Shown piece by piece: positions 1-6,180 of a stretch of DNA of 11,540 bases. The stretch covers positions 1 through 11,540 of the forward strand of contig JAHEHB010000155.1 of assembly GCA_024644775.1 (NCBI GenBank). The letters run 5' to 3'. Below the pieces are notes generated by a model. That model did not search any database. It saw only the letters and a program-made list of their open reading frames with translations, and was not told the origin of the DNA. Each line of letters opens with the position of its first letter. Position 1 is the first letter of the stretch. The position numbers and the translations under genes were made by a program. This stretch comes from Deltaproteobacteria bacterium (GTDB lineage: Bacteria > Desulfobacterota > Desulfobacteria > Desulfobacterales > SURF-15).

Positions 1-304
1 AATTTCACAATCAGTTAAATGGGGGTATCGATATCGGAAAGATGAAAATCGGAATATTTGCCCCACATCGTTATTCTATATGGGAAAAAAATAAAACTAT
101 CAAGCATCCCCGATAAAGCGGGATTTCCACGTTGCCCCGACAAGCATCAGAATCCAGCATCTCCGCTGAAACGGGATCTTTGTTCCACTCCGACCAGTAC
201 AGCATCTTCTACACCACAGGTTTATTCTCTTTACAAGTACGTGACACCTTTGTTATGTTTTTGATCCGGTAAAACCGATAATCACTTTTGTTTCGGAGGT
301 TCAT
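1..304. other. Intergenic/leader region without a recognisable gene
   Basis: No protein family is recognisable in any frame. The one longer frame (58-264, +) has no credible ribosome binding site and a low-complexity, non-family-like translation, so I do not call it. Two small inverted repeats are visible: CCCG/CGGG around ATAAAG at 109-122, and CGGT-AAA-ACCG at 267-277, just upstream of the ribosome binding site of the first gene. The promoter of the downstream cluster presumably lies here, but I cannot point to a convincing -35/-10 pair. Confidence 0.5.
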
Positions 305-733
305 GTGTTTTCAAAAATACTAATCCTGCGTTTTCCACAAACCGAGGTTCAAAAGCCAATTGTCTGTTTTCTGGCCAGAGACCATGATCTGACCTTCAAT
401 ATTTTAAATGCAGCCATACTCCCACGAAAAGAGGGAGTCATGGTGCTTGAATTGTCCGGATCCCGAAAAAATTTCAAAGAGGGGATTGCGTATCTCGAAA
501 GCCAAGGAGTGCAGGTTGAGAATGCCGCACGTGAGGTGAAGCGTAATCAGAAGAGATGCACTCACTGCGGTGCCTGCACGGCGGTCTGTCCCACGGGAGC
601 CCTATCCATTCAGCGACCGGAAATGTCCGTCTTGTTCGACCAAGCGAAGTGCAGTATCTGTGAGCTGTGCGTACCAGCCTGTCCGACCCGTGCAATGGAT
701 GTTCGCCCCATGACCGGTACATTTTTTGAATGA
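305..733 (+). CDS. NIL-domain 2[4Fe-4S] ferredoxin-like protein
   Basis: A 142-residue cytoplasmic protein. Residues about 1-76 resemble the NIL ligand-binding domain, known from the C-terminus of MetN methionine transporters. Residues 83-133 are a bacterial-type ferredoxin module with two complete cluster motifs: Cys85-x2-Cys88-x2-Cys91-x3-Cys95-Pro and Cys116-x2-Cys119-x2-Cys122-x3-Cys126-Pro, each expected to hold a [4Fe-4S] cluster. The start is GTG at 305, supported by GGAGG at 295-299; the ATG two bases upstream gives only six codons. The stop overlaps the mnmA start (ATGA at 730-733), so the two are probably translationally coupled. NIL-ferredoxin proteins in sulfate reducers and methanogens are linked to sulfur-amino-acid metabolism, including homocysteine formation. 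Here the coupling suggests electron or sulfur supply to tRNA thiolation, which is inference. Domain assignment is firm; the role is not. Confidence 0.9.
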   Translation: MFSKILILRFPQTEVQKPIVCFLARDHDLTFNILNAAILPRKEGVMVLELSGSRKNFKEGIAYLESQGVQVENAAREVKRNQKRCTHCGACTAVCPTGALSIQRPEMSVLFDQAKCSICELCVPACPTRAMDVRPMTGTFFE

Positions 734-1818
734 ATCAGATAGTTGCCATTGCCATGAGTGGTGGCGTCGATTCCACCCTGGCAGCGTATCTCTCAAAAAA
801 GCAAGGTCATCATGTCATCGGAATTCATTTCACTACCGGTTACGACATTGTTAGCGAAAACCTAACCCGATTAAATGAGACCGATGATACGTTGGTAGCC
901 AAAGAGGCTGCTTTACAGAAGGTGTCGCCGATTGCAAAACGTCTCGATATTCCCATTGAGATCGTGGATATTCGCACTGAATTTGAACAAAAGGTCGTCC
1001 GGTATTTCATGCGAACCTATCAGGCCGGTCAGACCCCGAATCCCTGCATCGTCTGTAATCCATCCATTAAATTCGATACCGTATTAGCAGAGGCGAAAAA
1101 ACGGGGCGCGACCGTTTTCGCCACCGGACATTATGCCCGCGTTACTCGGGATAAAGCGGGACGATGCCATCTGCTAAGGGGAGTTGATCCTGAAAAAGAC
1201 CAATCTTATTTTCTGGCCAGGTTGACCCAGGAGCAGCTGTCTCATGCCTGGTTTCCACTGGCAGCGATGACAAAACCCCAGGTCATACAAATCGCAAAAG
1301 AACAGGGGCTGTTTCCTCTCGTTAAGGAAGAAAGCCAAGATGTCTGCTTTATCAATCAAAATACCTATGCGGAGTTTCTCATGAAAAAAGGGGGCATACG
1401 ACCGAAAACCGGTCCGATTGTGGATCGGGACGGTCAGGTTATCGGGGAGCATCGCGGCCTGCATCTTTTCACCATCGGTCAACGGCGGGGTATTAATTGC
1501 CCGGCTGAAAAACCGTACTATGTCCTACGGATCGATGTGGAAAACAATCGTCTGGTGGTGGGGGACAAACAGGATTTATTGTCTTCAGAATGCAGGGTAA
1601 CAGACATAAATTGGATTTCAGAGACTCCAAATGCGCCGATATCCGTCGAAACGAAAGTGAGGTATCGCCATTCAGCAACACCATCGACTCTGATTCCGAT
1701 GAATGCACGAACTGTGCGGGTAAAATTCAAGACACCGCAATCCGCCATAACCCCTGGCCAATGCGCCGTTTTCTATAAAGAAAACGAGGTGCTGGGTGGC
1801 GGATGGATCCAGGTTTAG
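730..1818 (+). CDS. mnmA: tRNA-uridine 2-sulfurtransferase MnmA
   Basis: A 362-residue cytoplasmic enzyme that thiolates C2 of wobble uridine 34 in tRNA-Lys, -Glu and -Gln, adenylating the uridine with ATP before sulfur transfer. Visible motifs are the PP-loop SGGVDS at 10-15, PNPCIVCN at 103-110, KDQSYFL at 156-162, the catalytic Cys206 in SQDVCF, GQRRG at 250-254, and a C-terminal beta-barrel region ending with TPGQ at 341-344. Length fits the family. Cys109 and Cys206 correspond to the two essential cysteines of E. coli MnmA (Cys102, Cys199). The position of E. coli Asp99 is Cys106 here, giving a CxxC + C arrangement that could hold a [4Fe-4S] cluster. The gene overlaps the upstream ferredoxin by 4 bp and lies 9 bp before mtaB, consistent with one transcript. 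Confidence 0.96.
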   Translation: MNQIVAIAMSGGVDSTLAAYLSKKQGHHVIGIHFTTGYDIVSENLTRLNETDDTLVAKEAALQKVSPIAKRLDIPIEIVDIRTEFEQKVVRYFMRTYQAGQTPNPCIVCNPSIKFDTVLAEAKKRGATVFATGHYARVTRDKAGRCHLLRGVDPEKDQSYFLARLTQEQLSHAWFPLAAMTKPQVIQIAKEQGLFPLVKEESQDVCFINQNTYAEFLMKKGGIRPKTGPIVDRDGQVIGEHRGLHLFTIGQRRGINCPAEKPYYVLRIDVENNRLVVGDKQDLLSSECRVTDINWISETPNAPISVETKVRYRHSATPSTLIPMNARTVRVKFKTPQSAITPGQCAVFYKENEVLGGGWIQV

Positions 1819-1827
1819 CGTGTAAGG

Positions 1828-3144
1828 ATGCCAAAATTTAAAACAATCACATTAGGTTGCAAAGTTAACTTATCCGAATCGGATATCATTTCGAATCGTC
1901 TTGAAGCCTGCGGTTGGCGGGCAGCGGTGCCTGACGAAACAGCGGATTTATGTATCATCAATACGTGTGCCGTTACGCAAAAAGCATCTCAGCAATCAAG
2001 ACAGGCGGTGCGGCATGCCATCGGATTGAATCCAAACGCTCGCATATTGGTAACTGGATGCTATGCACAGGTGGAACCGGATGAAATTCGAAAAATCGCC
2101 GGCGTATATGAGATCGTCGCCCATGAAGAAAAACTCTGCATTCCCGGGAGATTCCACCATCCGAACCCGATCGAAGCCGATGAAAGCCCGCAACCAAACG
2201 ATGTATTCGGTACCTTTTCGCCCACAGCGCCAATAAACAGGACAAGACCGTTTTTAAAAATCCAAGACGGCTGCAATGCCTTCTGTACTTACTGCATCGT
2301 TCCTTATGCAAGGGGACGGAGTCGCAGTATGCACCCGGACCGGGTGTTAGAAAATACACGACAATTGAAGAATGCTGGCTTTCGGGAAGTCGTCCTCTCG
2401 GGTATTCATCTTGGCTGCTATGGTCGTGATCTCGAATCAAGACAGATGGGTTTGATCGATTTACTGAATCGAATCGATGCTGAAGGAACCATCGATCGTG
2501 TGCGGTTGAGCTCCATCGAGCCATTGGAACTCTCTGAAGACATCATCGGCCTTGTCGCCATATCGAGCCGGATCTGTGATCATTTTCATATTCCGCTTCA
2601 AAGCGGTGACGATCGGATTCTAAAACAGATGCGACGACCTTACGATCTTAATCAATTTAGAAAACTTGTATTTACAATTCATCAATGGATTCCGGATGCT
2701 GCCATCGGGGTGGATGTATTGGTGGGATTTCCGGGTGAAACGGATGGCGCTTTTCAAAACACCTATCGGCTCATCGAAGACCTTCCCATAAGCTACCTGC
2801 ACGTTTTCCCGTTTTCCCCCCGAAAGGGTACACCTGCCAGCCGATATCCGGATCAAATAACAGCCGACGTAAAGAAAATGCGATGTCAGCAAATGAGACA
2901 ACTCGGATTGAAAAAGAAAAAAGCGTTTTATAAAAAATTCTTAAGTAAAAATATTAAAGTATTAATTGAAGAAATTCGCGAGCTCGATTCCGGCAATCTA
3001 AAAGGGAAAACATCCAACTATATTGATGTAACAGTTGAAGGGCCTGACGCCCTGCAAAATCAAATCGTCATCGTAAAACTTGTCAAACTTAATGAAAATC
3101 AAACGGTATTGGGTACCATCTCTTCAAATATCCAAACCTATTGA
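1828..3144 (+). CDS. mtaB: tRNA t6A37 methylthiotransferase MtaB
   Basis: A 438-residue radical-SAM enzyme that converts t6A37 to ms2t6A37 in tRNAs reading ANN codons, using SAM and two [4Fe-4S] clusters. The N-terminal UPF0004 domain has the family's LGCKVN signature (9-14) and cluster cysteines Cys11, Cys47 and Cys78. The radical-SAM core carries Cys149-x3-Cys153-x2-Cys156 in DGCNAFCTYC, followed by IVPYARGRSRS. The C-terminal part (about 375-435) fits a TRAM RNA-binding domain. LGCKVN rather than LGCQ favours MtaB over MiaB or RimO. The gene begins 9 bp after mnmA. Its AAGG lies directly against the ATG, too close for a normal Shine-Dalgarno, so initiation may depend on ribosomes finishing mnmA. 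Both enzymes act on the same anticodon loop of tRNA-Lys(UUU), which makes the pairing functionally sensible. Confidence 0.93.
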   Translation: MPKFKTITLGCKVNLSESDIISNRLEACGWRAAVPDETADLCIINTCAVTQKASQQSRQAVRHAIGLNPNARILVTGCYAQVEPDEIRKIAGVYEIVAHEEKLCIPGRFHHPNPIEADESPQPNDVFGTFSPTAPINRTRPFLKIQDGCNAFCTYCIVPYARGRSRSMHPDRVLENTRQLKNAGFREVVLSGIHLGCYGRDLESRQMGLIDLLNRIDAEGTIDRVRLSSIEPLELSEDIIGLVAISSRICDHFHIPLQSGDDRILKQMRRPYDLNQFRKLVFTIHQWIPDAAIGVDVLVGFPGETDGAFQNTYRLIEDLPISYLHVFPFSPRKGTPASRYPDQITADVKKMRCQQMRQLGLKKKKAFYKKFLSKNIKVLIEEIRELDSGNLKGKTSNYIDVTVEGPDALQNQIVIVKLVKLNENQTVLGTISSNIQTY

Positions 3145-3153
3145 AGGGAATTT

Positions 3154-3165
3154 CAAATATATTTG
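3154..3165. repeat. 12-bp perfect palindrome in the mtaB-sixA gap
   Basis: CAAATATATTTG is perfectly self-complementary and sits 31 bp before the sixA start, in a 51-bp gap. It could be a regulator half-site pair or chance in AT-rich DNA; nothing else supports a role. Confidence 0.35.
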
Positions 3166-3195
3166 GCTTTAAACACCGTAGAAAGGAGGCAAAGC

Positions 3196-3651
3196 ATGGC
3201 ACTTTATCTCGTTCAGCATGGCATCAGTCTGCCCAAAGATGTCGATCCGGATCAAGGGCTTTCAGACGAGGGGGTTTCGGAGGTTAAACGCATCGCAGGT
3301 GTTGCGAAAACCTATCATGTTCCGGTATCTCTTATCCAGCACAGCGGAAAAACCAGGGCGCACCAAACAGCGGAGATATTCGCATCTACGCTTGCCGGAG
3401 CGAAAATTGAAGAGAGAAAGGGGATAAATCCCCTAGACGATGTAGCAGTCATTGGGGATACTCTAAACACAAAAGATAATCTGATGATGGTGGGTCATCT
3501 GCCATTTATGGAACGTCTGACCGCATACCTTATCACCGGCTCCCCAGAATTGCTTGTTTTTAAGTTTCAAAATGGCGGCATTCTCTGTCTCGATCAGGAC
3601 CCGAATACGACGCCATGGTTTATCAAATGGTCCCTGATGCCAAAAATCTGA
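3196..3651 (+). CDS. sixA: SixA-type phosphohistidine phosphatase (histidine phosphatase superfamily)
   Basis: A 151-residue cytoplasmic protein of the small branch-1 histidine phosphatase group, typified by E. coli SixA (161 residues), which removes phosphate from histidines of phosphotransfer proteins. The start is ATG 3196, preceded by AAAGGAGG at 3182-3189; an in-frame TTG at 3163 has no such site. The N-terminal catalytic motif reads LVQHG (5-9), keeping catalytic His8 but with Gln in place of the usual Arg of RHG. SGKTRA (50-55) supplies the conserved Arg54, and VGHLPFM (99-105) the second catalytic His101. It follows mtaB after 51 bp and may share its transcript. With two kinase operons downstream, a link to phospho-His signalling is tempting, but the substrate is not shown. 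The family call is firm; the symbol is by similarity. Confidence 0.85.
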   Translation: MALYLVQHGISLPKDVDPDQGLSDEGVSEVKRIAGVAKTYHVPVSLIQHSGKTRAHQTAEIFASTLAGAKIEERKGINPLDDVAVIGDTLNTKDNLMMVGHLPFMERLTAYLITGSPELLVFKFQNGGILCLDQDPNTTPWFIKWSLMPKI

Positions 3652-3742
3652 TCCCAAAGATAGGTTAACCAAACCCCAATGCAGGCCTTCAGCGATAATT
3701 AAATCAGTATTCCCCGCGTTCACTTCATACGGGATCTTAGAC

Positions 3743-3773
3743 AGGTTTCAGGATTTAAGATTTGCTGAAACCT
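3743..3773. repeat. Perfect 9-bp inverted repeat (hairpin)
   Basis: AGGTTTCAG (3743-3751) and CTGAAACCT (3765-3773) are exact reverse complements around a 13-nt spacer. There is no following T-run, so it is not a standard intrinsic terminator for sixA, from which it lies about 90 bp downstream. It may be a mobile palindromic element or an mRNA 3'-end stabiliser. Confidence 0.6.
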
Positions 3774-3807
3774 CGTATTCGGCTCCACCTGGCCGATTGA
3801 ACGTCGA

Positions 3808-3821
3808 ATCCGCCGGCGGAT
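3808..3821. repeat. Palindrome ATCCGCCGGCGGAT
   Basis: A perfect 14-bp palindrome. The same arms, ATCCGCC and GGCGGAT, recur at 3969-3984 with a 2-nt AA loop, and both copies are preceded by AACRTYCGA-like sequence. This suggests two copies of one small dispersed palindromic repeat. Confidence 0.6.
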
Positions 3822-3887
3822 CCAATCTTGACAACACTACGATTTATCTAATTTTAAAACAAGCAAACCGAAGAATTTCGAAGGGTA

Positions 3888-3930
3888 GATTCGCTCCCGG
3901 CCTTCGTAGCCACTCCGGTGGAGTAGGCTT
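3888..3930 (-). repeat. REP-like dispersed element, copy 1
   Basis: Read on the minus strand, this segment shares three ordered blocks with the element at 7625-7694: GGAGTGGCT, then ACGAAG, then CGGGAGCGA. The other copy carries extra bases between the blocks. It contains the hairpin ACTCC-GGT-GGAGT at 3912-3924. GGGAG(C/T)GGCT-type blocks with a short hairpin resemble bacterial REP sequences mobilised by REP-associated transposases. None is encoded here. Confidence 0.5.
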
Positions 3931-3951
3931 GCTCAGTATTTTTTTAAATTA

Positions 3952-3963
3952 ACGAAATATAAC
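3952..3963 (+). promoter_or_regulatory. Candidate enhancer (UAS) motif, copy 1
   Basis: ACGAAATATAAC is identical over 12 bp to 10055-10066, and its last ten bases recur inverted at 7609-7618. It lies about 200 bp upstream of the start site predicted from the sigma-54 promoter at 4131-4147, a usual distance for NtrC-type activator binding. Assignment as a binding site is inference. Confidence 0.4.
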
Positions 3964-3968
3964 ATTCG

Positions 3969-3984
3969 ATCCGCCAAGGCGGAT
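3969..3984. repeat. Palindrome ATCCGCC-AA-GGCGGAT
   Basis: A perfect 7-bp stem with a 2-nt loop, second copy of the ATCCGCC palindrome at 3808-3821. It sits 6 bp after the candidate enhancer motif and about 180 bp upstream of the predicted transcription start, so an operator role cannot be excluded. The repeat explanation is simpler. Confidence 0.55.
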
Positions 3985-4011
3985 TCGATATTCATTAGAA
4001 TTCCGATTCCT

Positions 4012-4074
4012 GTCTTCTGTTGTCTGCCCTCCGTCTTCTGTTGTCTGCCCTCCGCCTTCTGTCCTCTGCCTACT
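4012..4074. repeat. Three-unit 21-bp tandem repeat
   Basis: Two exact 21-bp units (4012-4032 and 4033-4053, beginning GTCTTCTGTTG) are followed by a third degenerate unit (4054-4074) matching 15 of 21 positions. Because 21 is a multiple of three, every frame stays open and the minus strand spells a Gln/Lys/Gly/Arg-rich pseudo-protein. This class of TTCTG-rich repeat often causes spurious gene calls; I treat it as non-coding. Confidence 0.8.
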
Positions 4075-4130
4075 GTCGAGTCCTTAACTTTTTGATATTT
4101 ATATAAATTCGATTTGATTATATATTTTTT

Positions 4131-4147
4131 TTGGCACATAATTTGCA
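4131..4147 (+). promoter_or_regulatory. Sigma-54 (-24/-12) promoter of the kinase/activator operon
   Basis: TTGGCAC-ATAAT-TTGCA matches the RpoN consensus TGGCAC-N5-TTGCA fully. The invariant GG (4133-4134) and GC (4145-4146) are exactly 12 bp apart. The predicted start site is near 4158, leaving a leader of about 207 nt before the kinase ATG. The operon encodes a sigma-54 activator, so autoregulation is plausible. Confidence 0.8.
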
Positions 4148-4247
4148 GTCTTACCCTCCAATGATAACAATATTTTCAAACTCCTGGTTCCGCCACCCGA
4201 AAAAAAATTTTCGATGATTAATTCAACGAAGGAATCCATGATTTGAC

Positions 4248-4355
4248 ATGCGCGATATTTTGGGCATCGCCAAATTCGAAGATCGTTTCAAAATTCTGCT
4301 CGACGGCGAATGGGTGTTGGATTCTGAACATAATGAGGGTTTCAAACAGTGTTGA
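4248..4355 (+). CDS. Putative 35-residue leader ORF, unrecognised
   Basis: An ATG frame of 35 codons lies inside the predicted sigma-54 transcript leader and stops 9 bp before the kinase start. The translation begins MRDILGIAKFEDRFKILLDG and ends in GFKQC. Composition is protein-like, with no low-complexity run, and the in-frame stop just upstream (4239-4241) makes ATG 4248 the only likely start. The nearest Shine-Dalgarno-like sequence (GAAGGA, 4228-4233) is rather far, 14 nt away. The RFKILLDGEWVLD stretch faintly recalls the start of DUF1566-like domains, so this may be a decayed fragment rather than a working leader peptide. No function is assigned. Confidence 0.35.
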   Translation: MRDILGIAKFEDRFKILLDGEWVLDSEHNEGFKQC

Positions 4356-4364
4356 AAGGCGATT

Positions 4365-6179
4365 ATGAACGCAAAGATTCTCATCGTTGACGACGAACTC
4401 GATATTCTAGAAATGCTGAGCAGCTTTCTTGGACAAGAAGGATTTCAGGTAAAAACCGCTTCCAGTGGTGAAGCCGCGATCCGGACCTTTGAATCAGAAT
4501 CGTTTGATGTGGTCATCACCGATATGAGAATGCCCGGCATGGATGGTCTGGGTGTATTACGCCATCTAAAGCAGATCGATGAAGATGTTGAAGTCATCAT
4601 CCTTACCGCATTTGCCGCTCTGGATAATGTGATCGAAGCGTTTCGCCATAAAGGTGCGTTCGATTATTTAACCAAACCCCTTGACAATATTAACGAACTG
4701 TTTGTGACGGTCAGTCAAGCATTAAAAAGTCGCCGACTGAAGACAGAAAACAATACGCTTCTCCAACAACTCCAGCATTCGAAAACGGAATTGGAAAAAC
4801 GAGTGGAAGCCCGAACCGTAGAACTAAGACACGCCAATCAACAACTTCAATTCGAGTTGTCTCAACGAAAAAAAATTGAGGCCGCATTGAAACGAACCCA
4901 TGATGATCTTGAAAAACGTGTCAAGGAACGAACGGCAGAGATAGAGACCGCCAACGAGCAACTTCGACACGAAATCGAAGAGCGCTGGCGAATCGAAGAA
5001 CAGATTCGAAAAAGTAAGTCCTTGCTGCAATCTGTTTTCGACGGAATCTCCGATCCCCTGATCATGTTAGATGAGGATGGTTTCGCGCGAATGCTAAACA
5101 AAGCAGCTGCGGAATATTTTAAAATAGACTTTAAGGATGCACTCGGCAAACCCTGTTACCAGGGTTTAATGGGAAGCGTTCGTCCATGCGATATGTGCCA
5201 CATCCCGTCATTGATTAGAAACAGGCACCCGGTATCTCTTGAAAGAAAAGGCCTTATTGATCCCAATCGATTGGAACAGGTGGTCATTTATCCGCTGCAG
5301 GAAGCTACCATTAGCGTACCAGGGGCGATTATTCGGATCAGCGATATCACCGAGGCAAAAGTAATGGAACGCCAATTGATACAAAGCGAAAAACTAGCGT
5401 CCTTGGGTCTACTCGTATCCGGTATTGCTCATGAAATAAATAATCCCAACAATTTTATCTCCTTTAATATTCCCATCCTCAGAGATTATTTGACAGAAAT
5501 CATTCCGGTTCTCGATACCCATGCCCAAATCCACCCGGACTATGAAATACTCAGTATGTCTTATCTGGAATTCCGACAGGATCTGTTTAAACTGGTAGAA
5601 AACATTGAGCACGGCTCAAAGCGAATTAATGCCACCGTTTCGGGATTGAAGGAATTTTCGCGAAAAAGAGAGCATTCTAAAAAACAATGGGTAGATCTTA
5701 GATCCGTCATCGAAAGGGGGGTCGCCATTTGTCAAAGCCAAATCAAAAAAGTGGTCAACGCCTTTGAGGTGAACATACCGGATAACTTGCCGTTAATCTA
5801 CACCGATCCGGAGATAATCGAACAGGTTGTTGTCAATCTTCTGATAAACGCAGCGCAAGCTTCGAATAAAAAGGATTCTTGGATCACGCTGCAGGTATCG
5901 ATGGGAAATTCCCGGCAGGATCATGTATCAATTGAAGTCAGCGACAATGGGTGTGGGATGGACAAGACGACGGTGAAAAAAATTTTTGACCCCTTTTTTA
6001 CAACCAAAGATCCCGGACAGGGCACCGGCCTGGGGCTGTATATCTGTCACAGTAAAGTTGAGGCGATGGGAGGGCAAATTGAAGTTGATAGTCAGACCGA
6101 CGTTGGAAGTATGTTTAGAGTGGTATTGACAAATAAAAAGGACGACGCAAAAGCCCTACAAGTGGAGGAACGAATTTAA
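4365..6179 (+). CDS. Soluble hybrid sensor kinase: REC-coiled coil-PAS-HisKA-HATPase
   Basis: A 604-residue cytoplasmic protein with no membrane segments. Residues 1-118 form a receiver domain with acidic pair Asp9/Asp10, phospho-acceptor Asp53, Thr81 and Lys104. Residues about 120-220 are a long coiled coil built from two tandem 39-residue repeats (142-180 and 181-219, each starting with LEKRV). A PAS domain (about 220-330) follows with Cys264, Cys275 and Cys278. The HisKA domain has His356 in AHEINNP. The ATPase domain shows NLLINAA (491-497), DNGCGM (527-532), FDPFFTTK (541-548) and GQGTGLGL (551-558), so catalysis should be intact. The N-terminal receiver implies input from another kinase or feedback. 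The start ATG is preceded by AAAGG at 4356-4359. The next gene, a sigma-54 activator, starts 1 bp after the stop and is the expected phosphorylation partner. Confidence 0.93.
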   Translation: MNAKILIVDDELDILEMLSSFLGQEGFQVKTASSGEAAIRTFESESFDVVITDMRMPGMDGLGVLRHLKQIDEDVEVIILTAFAALDNVIEAFRHKGAFDYLTKPLDNINELFVTVSQALKSRRLKTENNTLLQQLQHSKTELEKRVEARTVELRHANQQLQFELSQRKKIEAALKRTHDDLEKRVKERTAEIETANEQLRHEIEERWRIEEQIRKSKSLLQSVFDGISDPLIMLDEDGFARMLNKAAAEYFKIDFKDALGKPCYQGLMGSVRPCDMCHIPSLIRNRHPVSLERKGLIDPNRLEQVVIYPLQEATISVPGAIIRISDITEAKVMERQLIQSEKLASLGLLVSGIAHEINNPNNFISFNIPILRDYLTEIIPVLDTHAQIHPDYEILSMSYLEFRQDLFKLVENIEHGSKRINATVSGLKEFSRKREHSKKQWVDLRSVIERGVAICQSQIKKVVNAFEVNIPDNLPLIYTDPEIIEQVVVNLLINAAQASNKKDSWITLQVSMGNSRQDHVSIEVSDNGCGMDKTTVKKIFDPFFTTKDPGQGTGLGLYICHSKVEAMGGQIEVDSQTDVGSMFRVVLTNKKDDAKALQVEERI

Positions 6180-6180
6180 G

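Larger units (their letters stand above)
3652..4364. other. Repeat-rich intergenic region
   Basis: This gap of about 710 bp holds no full-size gene. In order it contains a 9-bp inverted repeat (3743-3773), two related ATCCGCC palindromes (3808-3821 and 3969-3984), a REP-like element (3888-3930), a candidate enhancer motif (3952-3963), a 21-bp tandem repeat (4012-4074), an AT-rich stretch (about 4085-4130), a sigma-54 promoter (4131-4147) and a 35-codon ORF (4248-4355). A minus-strand frame at 3933-4139 is an artefact of the tandem repeat. No clear intrinsic terminator for the upstream cluster is visible. Confidence 0.7.

Noticed and set aside
230..257. TTTACA ... TGTTAT as a sigma-70 promoter for the ferredoxin/mnmA cluster
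   Set aside because: Spacing is only about 15 bp and the -10 matches 4 of 6; too weak to call.
58..264. 68-codon + strand frame in the first intergenic region
   Set aside because: No ribosome binding site, atypical low-information composition, no family resemblance, and it overlaps small inverted repeats; treated as non-coding.
1973..2524. 183-codon minus-strand frame inside mtaB
   Set aside because: It lies wholly within a confidently assigned gene on the other strand, and its translation resembles no family; a shadow frame.
3163..3195. TTG at 3163 as an upstream start for sixA
   Set aside because: The AAAGGAGG at 3182-3189 is correctly placed for ATG 3196, and the family begins directly at the first beta-strand (MALYLVQHG).
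3912..3945. ACTCC/GGAGT hairpin followed by a T-run as terminator of the upstream cluster
   Set aside because: The T-run (from about 3938) starts some 14 nt after the stem, too far for a standard intrinsic terminator, and the hairpin belongs to the REP-like element.
3933..4139. 68-codon minus-strand frame rich in Gln, Lys, Gly and Arg
   Set aside because: It is the translation of the 21-bp tandem repeat, whose length is a multiple of three; a known type of artefact.
3652..4364. Possible CRISPR array in the repeat-rich gap
   Set aside because: The repeats are contiguous 21-bp tandem units or isolated palindromes, with no regular spacers and no cas genes.
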